Origin: Nyssa sinensis
Taxonomy: Eukaryota > Streptophyta > Magnoliopsida > Cornales > Nyssaceae
Assembly: GCA_008638375.1 (NCBI GenBank)
Contig: CM018031.1
Location: forward strand, 2,889,001-2,953,000
Direction of reading: 5' to 3'
DNA length: 64,000 nucleotides
The notes below the pieces were generated by a model that was not told the origin of the DNA, ran no database searches, and worked only from the letters and a program-made list of their open reading frames with translations. How positions within the stretch are numbered: the first letter of the stretch is position 1; each line of letters begins with the position of its first letter. Shown piece after piece: positions 1 through 10,556 of this stretch. The position numbers and the translations under genes are program-made.

Positions 1-1873
1 ATATGTTTGCCATATGCATATGTATGTGAATGTATATATACACATCACATTGTTTTTGTACTTCACATCCATGGGGCTTTGTTTTCCCCTGTTTTCCCCG
101 TCTCTATGGTTGGTTGTTTTTAAGATATATTTTTCTTTTAATAAATGGGTTGAATTTGTTGTAATCTCTGTTTTCTCTGAATTCTACTCTATTTTCTTCC
201 CCAGAGTTCCATAATTTCTTTTTCTTCTTCTAAATTGATTATGATCTATTAGGGTTATCTTTACTTTTTATTTCTATCTAATGATTATCTGTTTTTTGTT
301 TTGGTACATCCTCTACCTTCCCATATGGGAAGTCCCCCTAAGGGGCAAAATGGTGTGTGTGTGAGAGAGAGATTTACCTATCAAAAGAAAGAAAGAAAAG
401 AGATTATCTATTCTTTGTTTTATCTATTTGGCTTTAGATTTTTGACCAGTTTCTAAAGCTCTGTTATGTGTATCTATTTCTATATATATTGATGGATAAA
501 GATAGATAAATAGATATACATGCATGATCGTATATACCAAAGTAACCAAACTGTATGAAATTTGTTTCAGAATGATTACTATCAATGAATGATGACATTG
601 ATTTTTTTTAATTTATTCGTAAATGAAAATTGTGTCAATAATTTGTGTTACCTTGAACACCCAAATTATGATTTTGTATTTCTAAATATCTTTTAAAATA
701 TCATAAGAACATGCTAAAAAGTTTTAGAATTTTGCTGGGCTATTCTTTTCTTTAGATTTCTACTAATTTTATTATTAATCAATATAATTATGACATCATG
801 GTTCAAGTCCAGTTGACCCAAGTTTGTTGGTATAATTAATATAATTATGCCAACAAGCTCTAGCTTGTTTGATATCTCTTCTTCCTCCCTATACTGGAGT
901 TTGAGGATTCAAGTGTGCGTGTGTGATTTACCTATCCAAAAATTAATGGTTTGGTTGATCCGACAGCCAAATTAGTGACCCGGTCATTTTTCCGGTTCAT
1001 CGAACAGTTTCATTGTCAAAACATTGTTATTAATTGAAGCCTATAAAATTTTAGGGTTTAGTTAATACATTCAAGCAATAAATTCCACAAAACATGTTTT
1101 TCTTAAAAGCCTCGGAACAATCATGTGTAGATATTTGTGTATGCTGAAATTTGTTTGAAAACATATGCAAATGAAAATGTTGCTACTTTGTTGTTTAAGT
1201 CTTTTATGCTTGTGGCGGATTGACTAGCATTCTACCTATGAACTTGTTAAGCCTCCAGTTAATTGTTTCTATATCCATTTTTGGTTAAAAATAGTAGTGG
1301 AATATTTATTTCCAAATTTCTGCTTTTTGCCTAAACTTGAATTTATTTTGTTTGAAAACATATGCAAATGCAAATGTTGCTACTTTGATATTTAAGTCTT
1401 TATGCTTGTGGTTGATTGACTAGTATTACACCTATGAACTTTTAAGCCTCCAGTCAATTGTTTATATGTCCATTATGGTTAAAGTGGAATAATTATTTCC
1501 AATTGCTTTTTTGCCTAAACTTGAATTTATTTTGCATTGAAATCCAATTTGTAATTTTACTGTTAGAAGCCAGCAACTTATTTTGTAACAGTTTTGCAGT
1601 ATAACGGGTTTGTTCATTGGCTTGCTTTTAGACTTCTCTGCTTAACCCCTCATTCACTCCTAAGTTTAACCTATTGTGATCATCACATGTTCTTGTAACT
1701 TTATGTTACTTAACAACATTTCATTGCTTTTCATGTATTATACATATACATCTTCCTAGAAAGTTGAATTTGCTGCATATTCTTCACTTATTCATGATTT
1801 CCCCTTCCCTTTACACAGGTCATAATCAGGGTAGAAATGGAGAAATAAAGATATACACGGAGACAATCAAAAT
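1..1873. other. Upstream region and probable 5'-UTR intron of the PORR gene
   Basis: No protein-coding gene is supported here. The last part ends in a pyrimidine-rich tract followed by ACACAG at about 1813-1818, a good splice acceptor. The PORR start codon probably lies in the second exon of a transcript whose first, non-coding exon is further upstream. The stretch also contains a direct duplication (listed separately) and AT-rich sequence without recognisable elements. Confidence 0.4.
1154..1534. repeat. Imperfect tandem duplication, two units of about 190 bp
   Basis: Unit 1 (1154-1350) and unit 2 (1351-1534) both begin TTTGAAAACATATGCAAATG and end CTTGAATTTATTTTG. They share most intervening sequence, with small indels. 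The copies are directly adjacent, so this is a local tandem duplication and not two transposon insertions. Confidence 0.85.
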
Positions 1874-3130
1874 ATGGTGATTAACATATATCTACGACCT
1901 CAAAAGTATTGGAAACTTAGTGTCTTTTCTCCACTGTCACATCTTCATCTTCTTCGAAGCTTCTCTCTCTGGTCAATGAAGAAGGACTCAGATCTTGAAT
2001 CAGCTCTATCTCGAAACCGTCGATGGATAGTCAACAATCAGATAAAGAACATAATTCTCCAATGCCCTAACCATGTGGCCCCAGTTAAGTTGCTCCAAAA
2101 AAAGTTCAAGACTCTTGATCTTCAAGGCAAAGCACTCAATTGGCTTAAAAAGTACCCCTGTTGCTTTGAAGTCTATCTTGAGAATGATGATTACTATTGT
2201 CAACTAACAAAACAAATGATGCTTTTGGTAGAAGAGGAAGAATCTGCGAAAGATATGCAGGAGTTGGTATTTGTGGAGCGATTAGCAAAGCTGTTAATGA
2301 TGAGCTTGAATCATAGGCTCAATGTTGTAAAGTTTAATGAGTTGAAGAGAAATTTTGGATTTCCAGATGATTATTTGATTAGAATTGTACCCAAGTACCC
2401 AGAGATGTTTCGAATTGTTAATCACAGTGGGAGACGAAGTGCGATGGAGATTGAGCTCATGTCCTGGAAACCAGATTTAGCTGTTTCCGCAATTGAAATG
2501 AAAGCTCGAAAACAAGATTGTGAACCATGCTTTTCATGTTCATTGCCTTCAACTTGGTTGAAATCATGGGAGAGATTTCACGCATTTAATTCAACTCCCT
2601 ATATTTCACCTTACTTGGATCCCAAAGACTTAGTGGAAGGATCAATGGAAATAGAGAAGAGGACAATAAGTTTGGTACATGAATTACTATCATTGACCCT
2701 GTGGAAGAAAGTGTCGATTATAAAGTTATGTCATTTTAGAAGAGAGTTTTGTTTACCAGAAAAATTGAATGTTTTGCTGCTTAAGCATCCTGGCATATTC
2801 TATGTCTCAAATAAGTATCAGATTTATACAGTTCTTCTTAGAGAAGGATATAATGGGTCAGAATTGATTGACAAGGATCCACTTGTTGTTGTGAAGGACA
2901 AATTTGGGGAATTGATGCAAGAGGGGCTTCATGAATATAATCAGAGACATTATTTAATGAATTTGGAAAAGAAGAATAAAGGCACGATTTTGGTAAGGCC
3001 AGAGAAAAGGAAAAACCGAAGCACCGAAATGTCAGAACATGATGATCAAGGAGGTGATCTAGGTGGTATATTTGACCCTGAAGAAAGAAAACGGTTCTAT
3101 AAAGTTCTCTTTGATGATGGTGCCCCTTAA
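1874..3130 (+). CDS. PORR domain protein (plant organelle RNA recognition, WTF1-like)
   Basis: Predicted 418-aa protein from a single uninterrupted exon. After an N-terminal stretch rich in Leu, Ser and His that looks like an organelle presequence (about residues 1-35), the PORR domain fills most of the chain. It opens with a conserved block around residues 45-100 (RNRRWIVNNQIKNIIL, then NHVAPVKLLQKKF, then ALNWLKKYPCCFEVY), followed by LNVVKFNELKRNFGFPDDYL and PKYPEMFRIVN. A second half contains SPYLDPKDLVEGSMEIEKR and LLLKHPGIFYVSNKYQ. A charged tail ends the protein. Known members of this family bind group II introns in mitochondria or chloroplasts and promote their splicing. Length and domain order are normal for the family. 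The splice acceptor just upstream (about 1816-1818) supports the ATG at 1874; an internal Met at residue 35 is less likely because it would remove the presequence. The organelle (mitochondrion more likely) is inferred. Confidence 0.9.
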   Translation: MVINIYLRPQKYWKLSVFSPLSHLHLLRSFSLWSMKKDSDLESALSRNRRWIVNNQIKNIILQCPNHVAPVKLLQKKFKTLDLQGKALNWLKKYPCCFEVYLENDDYYCQLTKQMMLLVEEEESAKDMQELVFVERLAKLLMMSLNHRLNVVKFNELKRNFGFPDDYLIRIVPKYPEMFRIVNHSGRRSAMEIELMSWKPDLAVSAIEMKARKQDCEPCFSCSLPSTWLKSWERFHAFNSTPYISPYLDPKDLVEGSMEIEKRTISLVHELLSLTLWKKVSIIKLCHFRREFCLPEKLNVLLLKHPGIFYVSNKYQIYTVLLREGYNGSELIDKDPLVVVKDKFGELMQEGLHEYNQRHYLMNLEKKNKGTILVRPEKRKNRSTEMSEHDDQGGDLGGIFDPEERKRFYKVLFDDGAP

Positions 3131-4495
3131 GTTTAAACAGAGGTATTTTATTACATCAAACTTTCAATATTTGTCTACTCTTAGGATTTCATGTTTCTCA
3201 AAGATGTAGTCACCCAAATGTTGCTGATGCAAATTTATTTTTTTTTGTGGCAATTATTGAATTTGTTTGAAGACCATTGTTTAATCTTTTTTATCCAACT
3301 TAATTTTACAGTGTATTTAGAATGATTTGAATCAAATGCAATAAGTAAATATTTGTGTATTCCACTGCTGTAAGGTCATATTGATAGCATTTTTCCTTAG
3401 GTTCCGTTTGGATGGGGAGAAAGAAATGTTAGAAAGGGAAAGTACTAGAAAATAAAGGAAAATGAAATTATATATATATATATATATATATCTATATGTT
3501 TGGTTATGGATGAAAAAATTATTACAAAAGTTGTCAATAAATTAGATTTTGTTATTTAAAGAGCAGCAGAGTTTAAAAAAGAAATTTTTTTGTTTTGTAA
3601 ATTACCCATATCCATATATTTCTAAGTTGAAGAACACGTTTTTGAATACTTTTTCTTTTGGATAAAAAATGAATATCCCATGTATTTAGATAGGTTCATA
3701 TTTTGGGGGGAATTTTAGGCTTTAATTGTTGTAGCCAGTCCCTTATTTTGTACATCTTGGAGGCCCTTCTCAGACCCTTGTGAGTCATACGATTTACTTT
3801 TACTGATAAAAAAAAAAAATCTATGTTGGTAGTATTTCCATGTACTATTAGAGATCTATGTCTACAAATACTAAAAGTATTCAAGATTTTTAACATGCAT
3901 TGGATTTAATTTATGCATTTTTTCAAACAACTTTATCTATTGGAATATTTCTGACCCCTCTATATGTATGATAGTTTGTGTTGGTTGCAAACCTTCTGTA
4001 GAAAAAGAATGAACCATTGACAGTTCGTCTAGCATTATGTCATGCTAGAAGTTCTTGTTTCATACCAAAAACATATGTAGCTACTCTGTCTATCATGATA
4101 CAGGCACACTTCTTGGATTCTTGTCTCCTTTTGCCATGTATCTTTGTGACATTTAGAAGCATATGCCTTCCTGTGTTGGTGCCACTTTCTTGGTCTAGAC
4201 TAGAGGTGATGTGTCTGTGTTGGTTACTTGGCTGTGTGTATTTTGGTTGAATGAGTTTAACTGGATGACCAATAGGGTAGGCTTAATTTCCTTCTTGCCT
4301 AACAGTAATTGAATTTAAGTTTTATGGATCATAATTGAACTGTAAAGCCCACTTCATATGGTTAGAATTTAGTTTTCTTGTCTGAGACTTAAAAGGTGAA
4401 TGATATGATGGGGAGATGGTCATGGTTAGAGTTGCTTAGCTCTTATTCCAAAGTACATGGTTATATGGGTAGTTACATAAGTAGGTTACATAGCT

Positions 4496-4498
<3 letters not shown>

Positions 4499-4527
<29 letters not shown>
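4499..4527. repeat. (CT)n microsatellite
   Basis: Uninterrupted TC dinucleotide run of about 14 units, directly upstream of the exon-like stretch at 4530-4650. Confidence 0.95.
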
Positions 4528-4529
<2 letters not shown>

Positions 4530-6361
4530 CAAGGTTGATATAGGTGAGCTTAGGTGATATTGGAGAGGTTGGTATAACTGCATTGAATCAAGCTGAATCC
4601 AAGCTCAATGCTACCATTCCTGGATCTTCAGACCCGACAATTTCATGGTATGAACCTTTATCCCTCTCAATCTACTCTAATCAAATATGCCCTCACATAA
4701 TGCGGCATGAAAGGGACTGTTTGAATTGCTGGGACAAGGATCCTTGTTATTTTGATTTAAAATGAAGCGAATAAACAATAAACACATCGAGTTTGTATAT
4801 GATTTATTAAAGAATGATACTCAATCCAACACAACAACCCGAAGTGATAAGACAACTGTAGACATGAAAAAATCACCCTTAAACTTTACAATAAATTACA
4901 TGATGTGTCATTGTTTCTAATCAGATTGAATAGCAAAATGTTATACAAATAGGATGTTTGAGTTTATGTTCTAATTTTGGCCACATTAAACTCTTACTTA
5001 CATAGTGATATGCATATATAGATTGGGTCATTTGGTCTCTTGTTAACTAACTAGTTAAAATAAGATTGAACTAAGTAGAAATGTATAAAGTATGAGTACA
5101 GTTGACTCTGTTATAATTAATAATTAGGGAAATCGGAAAATTATTAATCATTAAGTTTCTTTATGATTTTTATTAATGAAAACTTTTTTTCTAACAATTA
5201 TACCATTTTTGCCATAAAAGTATAACATGCATTCATATTTTCAAGGGTGACAATATTTTTTTCATAGCAAATATGTATTATATCTAACTTAAGTTGTAAG
5301 AAAGCTTTTGATTTTTATTATTATTATAAAAATAATAGTACTAATACATATACTATACATGTGCATTTTTCTATTATAATAATTAATACTATAAATACTT
5401 TTTTTTATAAAAAAATTAATTATTAACCATGGAATGAAGTTGGTTTCTCAAAATAATTATTAAACGAATTTCTAGATATTATTAAGTTATTGAATTTGCT
5501 AATTGGGGATACTATCTAACTGCATGAGCTGGATACATACAACACGATAAGGACACGTGTACACAACAGATCTTAAAAGAATAGGACATGACATGGTGAG
5601 GATACGAGATTTTTTTAAAAAAATTATAAAATTAATATTGTATACAGAAGCTCTCACCAATGAAATAGTACATTTTCCTTCATTTTGCAAATACTATATC
5701 TGAGAAATTTATTTTCTTGCTGCTCAATGAATCTATCTTTACAGAAATGCATCAAGGTTTCATGATGGTAATTTATATTCACATTCATATGCAAGAGAAG
5801 TAAGTGGTCTCTCTGAGATCATATGCAATGGTTTTTTGAAGCTGTTTACAACCCTAAAATTACCAGACTCCTGCGCAAGTGGAAGAATCTGGAGCCACAA
5901 TTGTTACAGGAATGGAGATGTTTATTGGTCAGGCAGATGAATAATTAGTGAGGTTCACTGGATTTCCTGGTAATTTAATATGCTTCTAAAAATCAGCTAG
6001 TCATGTAAGCTTGGTTGTTACACAAGTAGAACTGACTATTTATTTTCTTTTTCGGATTTTATTGTTCGATTGCAGCACTGAAGGAACTATACAGGAAAAT
6101 AATGGTGAATTATTCATGACTGAGGTTTCTCTGCCTGATCTTTTAGGTACAGGTGATTCTGTTTTCCATTTTAGGCTTATGGGAACTGATTTTTGCAAGC
6201 CATGTATTAGCACTTTTCTCTTCTCTTACCATTCCTTTCAAAATGATGGCATTAAAATTTTCTTTTGGGAATTCATGTTGCTTAACAAATGTTGTTGAGG
6301 ATGTTCTGGTGAATACCTTGCTTTGACTTGTCATCACTCCTTCTGTAATGATGTGTAATGG

Positions 6362-6443
6362 ATATTAAAATTTGACATTAGAGTAAGTAACGTCATCTGG
6401 TTGTTATAAGATGAAGCATATGTCATGTGTCAAATTTTAATAT
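6362..6443. repeat. Imperfect hairpin-forming inverted repeat
   Basis: The left arm contains ATATTAAAATTTGACAT and the right arm the near-complement TGTGTCAAATTTTAATAT. A second short stem (TCATCT with AGATGA) lies inside the loop. Total length is about 82 bp. It could be a small MITE remnant or a fold in a transcript; there is no evidence of expression. Confidence 0.5.
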
Positions 6444-6645
6444 GACTAATGAAAATATTTACACGACACATTAACAAATTATGCAAGTTTCATTGACAAT
6501 AGTGTACAAGGAAGCACAGAAATGGGACTAGTGTTTCTGTTGGATGGTCCATGCTTCAATGTTCTACACAAGCCAAAACTAACTATGGTGCATAGAACCA
6601 ATGAACTTATGTCAAGTGAAAAAAATACCAGAATGATTCATTTTA

Positions 6646-7131
6646 GGGTAAATTGTATTAACATTTTTTGTGGTTTCTAATAATTACAGGACATCATTTG
6701 AGGCTTCTAAAATGATATTGATTTTCCTTCCAGTCTTATTTTTTTTTAAATGACAAAAATGTTTATTTTATTTTTTCATTTTTGATCAATTTTTTAAACT
6801 TTTTTTTTCATGTTCAAATAAATATTAATTAAAATCTTTTTTTGATTGAAAAAATAGAAATTATTTATCTTAATTTTTTATATATATAAAATAAAAAAAA
6901 TCTAAAAAGTTAGAAAAATGTCAAAATTTTAAAAAATAAAAAAAATTAAAAGAGATATTTTTGTCATTTTAGAAAAAAAAAAGATTATAGGAGAAGATTT
7001 TGTAATTTTTCAATAAAAATAGAAAAGATCAGTGTCATTTTAACAATTTAAAAAAAAAAATTCTTATAGTTATCAAAATTTAAAAAAAAATTAGTAATTT
7101 ATTTTTCATTTTAACACAAAAAGTGTAACCC
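6646..7131. repeat. AT-rich nonautonomous repeat, copy A
   Basis: Starts GGGTAAATTGTATTAACA and ends near GTGTAACCC, so the ends are loosely complementary. The interior carries the shared blocks CAAATAAATATTAATTAAAA and TTATTTATCTTAA seen in the repeats at 7926-8411 and 46400-46988. The left end (GTGGTTTCTAATAATTACAGGA) also resembles the left end of the Mutator-like element at 23517. No convincing target duplication is left, so the element class is inferred. Confidence 0.5.
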
Positions 7132-7925
7132 AGGCATACTAAAAGACAATATTATTACAACTCCAAGAGATTTGCTAATCCATTCCCTTAGCTATAGTGG
7201 CCAGCGAATCCTCAAATTACCACCTCCAACACAATAGCTATTCAAGATCTAGCAAGTTCTTGTTACACTCGCGAATTGTAACGAGTCCATCAATGCTTTC
7301 TATTTAATTTTTTTTATTAAAAAGTTATATCACTCAAAAGTGTTCAACCATACGTTTCCTTTGTACATCAATCAAAGAAAAAGAATTAAAAATGTAAATA
7401 AAGAGTAATGCTTGTTACATATCATTTATCATAATTTTTTTTGAAATTTAAATAAAAAATAAAATATATTTATTAATTTTAAAATATCATTGACAAATCA
7501 TTGGGTAAACCAAATTTATATACAAAGTATTTCTCAAAAATAAAAATAATATAAAAAGAGAGAATTGGCTAAATATTTTTTTTCAACTTCATTCTTTATT
7601 CTAACAGTTTGTTTGTAAGTTTTGATGAGAATAAAAAAGAAATGTTAATTTAAAATAGAAATAAAATTATCTCCAACTTGTTTAAATGTTCAAAAAAGAA
7701 ATGAACATTATTATCTCTTGTTTAAATAATAAATAGAAAAGAAAGAAAGTGTATATAAGTAATTAATAAGCATACTTTTTTTATTTGGCAATTATCTTAA
7801 TATTTTTAAAATTTTCATTAAATGAATTTTGTTTTATCTTCAAATCTCTCCACTTCTAAAAACATTGCAAAAATAAGTCTAAATCATCTAAACATTTTCT
7901 CATAATCTTCTTTTTTTTTTTTTTA

Positions 7926-8411
7926 AGTAAATTACACTGACTTTTTTTTTAAGTTTATGATAATTACATTAATTTTTTCTGAGATTTTTGAAATTATACC
8001 GATCTCCCTATATTTTACAAAATAATATATAGATACCTCTTTCTAATCATATTTTTTTTTCAAAATGACAAAACTATCAATTTCATATATATTTTTTTCA
8101 ATTTTTAAAATCTTGACCAATTTGGTCTCATTTTTCAAATAAATATTGATAAAAAATTTAAATTAATTTTTATATAAAATAAAAATAAGTTATTTATCTT
8201 AAAAAATTTTAAATAAAAATTTTTTAAAAAAATTAGAATAAATTAGTCAAAATTAGAAAAATAAAAAAATAAAAGACAAAGCTTCTCCATTTAAAAAAAA
8301 AATTGATAAAAAAATATTTGTATAATAAAAAATGTCAATATAATTTTAAAAATCTCACAAAAGATTAAATATAATTATAATAAAATTCATGCAATATTAG
8401 TATAATTTACC
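7926..8411. repeat. AT-rich nonautonomous repeat, copy B
   Basis: The left end AGTAAATTACACTGAC and the right end, which reads GGTAAATTATACTAAT on the other strand, form a degenerate terminal inverted repeat. The interior shares GATAATTACATTAATTTT, TCTGAGATTTTTGAAATTAT and AATAAGTTATTTATCTTAAA with copy C. Probably an old Mutator-like MITE. No clear target duplication. Confidence 0.55.
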
Positions 8412-8672
8412 TAAACATTCAAACCACAGAAAGTAAATCTTTTTTTTACCTCTCTAAACCCTACCATCCAAACGAATCATGAAACATGCCCTCTAAAACA
8501 CACAGCATAATTAGAGATGCTCTTAATAAGAAAAAGCATCCAGACGTCTTCAACAACTAGACGGTTGCTTGTGACACTACCGTTTTAAAGCTCATATATT
8601 GAAGAGATCTGAATTCAATCAAACGTTCGTAAATACGTTGATGGGTTTGTTTGAATCGTTTGGTATAGATAC

Positions 8673-10556
8673 ATGCATTCGCATTTGGTCCACATTACAT
8701 CTAAGATTGCTACTCTTGCAAAATCTGGTCGCATCACCTGCGCACGTAAATTATTCGATGAAATGCCGTATAGAGACTCAATTGCTTGGAATGCAATGCC
8801 TCAGTAGCTATGCTCAACTGGGTCTTTACCAAGAAGCTCTCTCTTTGTTCCATCACATGCGAATCACCAACACTAAACCCGACCACTTCTCATTCACCGC
8901 CACTTTGAGTGCGTCCGCTGGTGCGTCTGAGCTCCGCTGTGGACAAAAGATTCACGCGCTGATTGTTGGTTTTGGATACAATTCTTCATTGCCTGTGAAC
9001 AATTCGCTTATTGATATGTATGGAAAGTGTTTGAGTCCTTCTAGTGCCAACAGAGTGTTTGAAGAGATGGGCATGCGGAACGAAGTATCGTGGTGTTCAC
9101 TCTTATTTGCGTATACAAATGCTGGTTTCTTTGGCTTTGCACGTGAAGTTTTTGATGCTATGCCAAAAAGGGTGGATGTTGCTTGGAATAGTATGATTGC
9201 TTCTTATGCTCGGAATGGGGATATTGAAGTGTGCTTGGATTTGTTTAAAAAGATGATAGAGAGTTCTTGCGGGCCAGACCAATGGACATTCAGTGCCCTC
9301 ATGAATGCTTGTGCTGAATCACAAGAATATCGTTGTGGTTGCATGGTGCATGCATTTATTGTTGAAAGTGGTTGGAGCTCTGCAGTGGAGGCAAACAACT
9401 CAATTCTTACTTTTTATGCCAAATTAAGTTGTCAGGATGGTGTTGTGAAGGTGTTTGAGTCCATTGAAACTCTAACCCAGGTGTCTTGGAATGCCATTAT
9501 TGATGCTCACATGAAAATAGGAGACACCCGTGAAGCATTTCTTGCATTTCAGCGGGCACCTGAGAAAACTCTTGTTTCATGGACATCTATGATAGCTGGG
9601 TATGCGAGAAATGGACATGGAGATGAAGCTATAAGCCTTTTTGTCGATATGATGAGAAACGGCTCTCCAACCAGACAGTTTTACGTTTGGGGCTGTTTTG
9701 CATGCATGTTCTAACTTGGCAACACTAGGGCACGGTAAAATGGTCCATGGCTGTGTAATACACTCTGGTTTCCATTCTTATGTTTATGTTGCCAATGGCA
9801 TACTTAACATGTATGCCAAATGTGGGGATATAGAAAGTTCTAACAGGAGCATTTAATGATATTCTTGACAAGGACTTAATCTCTTGGAACACAATGCTGT
9901 TTGCGCTGGGCTTGCATGGATGGGCTAGCCAAGCTCTAAGGCTTTTTGAAGAAATGGTGGCATCCGGGATCAGACCAGATGAAGTGACCTTCATTGGCCT
10001 GCTGATGACTTGTAGCCACTCAGGGCTTTTAGAGAAAGGTCAAATTCTTTTCAAATCAATGACTTCACTTTATGGGCTTCCTCCCAAAATGGATCATGTG
10101 GCATGCATGGTGGATATGCTTGGGCGAGGAGGGTACTTGGAAGAAGCAAAAGAGTTGGCTAATGAGCATTCAGGAACATATGGTGAAAAGATCAGCTCAT
10201 GTGAAGCTCTTTTTGGAGCGTGTTCTGCACATGGGGAAGTAGAAATGGGGGCAAAGTTGGCGGGATATTTGAAAATTTCAGAGCCTCAAAATGAGATGAG
10301 TTTTGTGTTGTTGTCAAACTTGTATTGTACGAGTGGGAAGTGGAAGGAAGCAGAGGTGGTTAGGAAGTCAATGGTAGATCAAGGGGTGAAGAAAATGCCT
10401 GGTTGTAGTTGGATTCAAGTGAGAAACAAGGTGACGACTTTTGTGGCTGGGAGACATTCTTTCCCTCACATGGAAGAGTTATGTAAGATACTCTACTTTC
10501 TTGAACATAAAATGAGAAATCCATGCTCCATTGGTTGTGAGGATGGAAGGACTTAA
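8673..10556 (+). CDS. PLS/E-class pentatricopeptide repeat protein, frame broken three times
   Basis: Encodes a PPR protein that closely resembles, from memory, Arabidopsis At2g36980 (PLS class, predicted mitochondrial). The chain begins at an ATG at 8673 in frame 3 (LAKSGRITCARKLFDEM, SIAWNAM). It passes to frame 1 near 8800 (SSYAQLGLYQEALSLF onward), to frame 2 near 9665-9671 (PDSFTFGAVLHACSNLATLG) and back to frame 3 near 9840-9849 (FNDILDKDLISWNTM). It ends with an E domain (MSFVLLSNLYCTSGKWKEAE, then PGCSWIQVRNKVTTFVAGRH) and has no DYW domain. Each shift equals one extra base, and no other stop interrupts the chain. PPR proteins of this class bind organellar transcripts, and E-type members usually act in C-to-U RNA editing. 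The gene is either a recent pseudogene or an intact gene carrying sequence errors. I lean to errors because two neighbouring genes show the same kind of break. The gene is intronless, as is usual for PPRs. Confidence 0.8.

Larger units (their letters stand above)
3131..8640. other. Intergenic region between PORR and PPR genes
   Basis: Mostly AT-rich, with the PORR 3'-UTR at its start. It holds a (CT)n tract at 4499-4527, two related AT-rich repeats (6646-7131 and 7926-8411) and a hairpin at 6362-6443. Three short exon-like stretches with plausible splice sites occur near 4530-4650, 5870-5945 and 6077-6146. I could not join them into one reading frame or recognise a family, so no gene is called. 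Confidence 0.5.
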
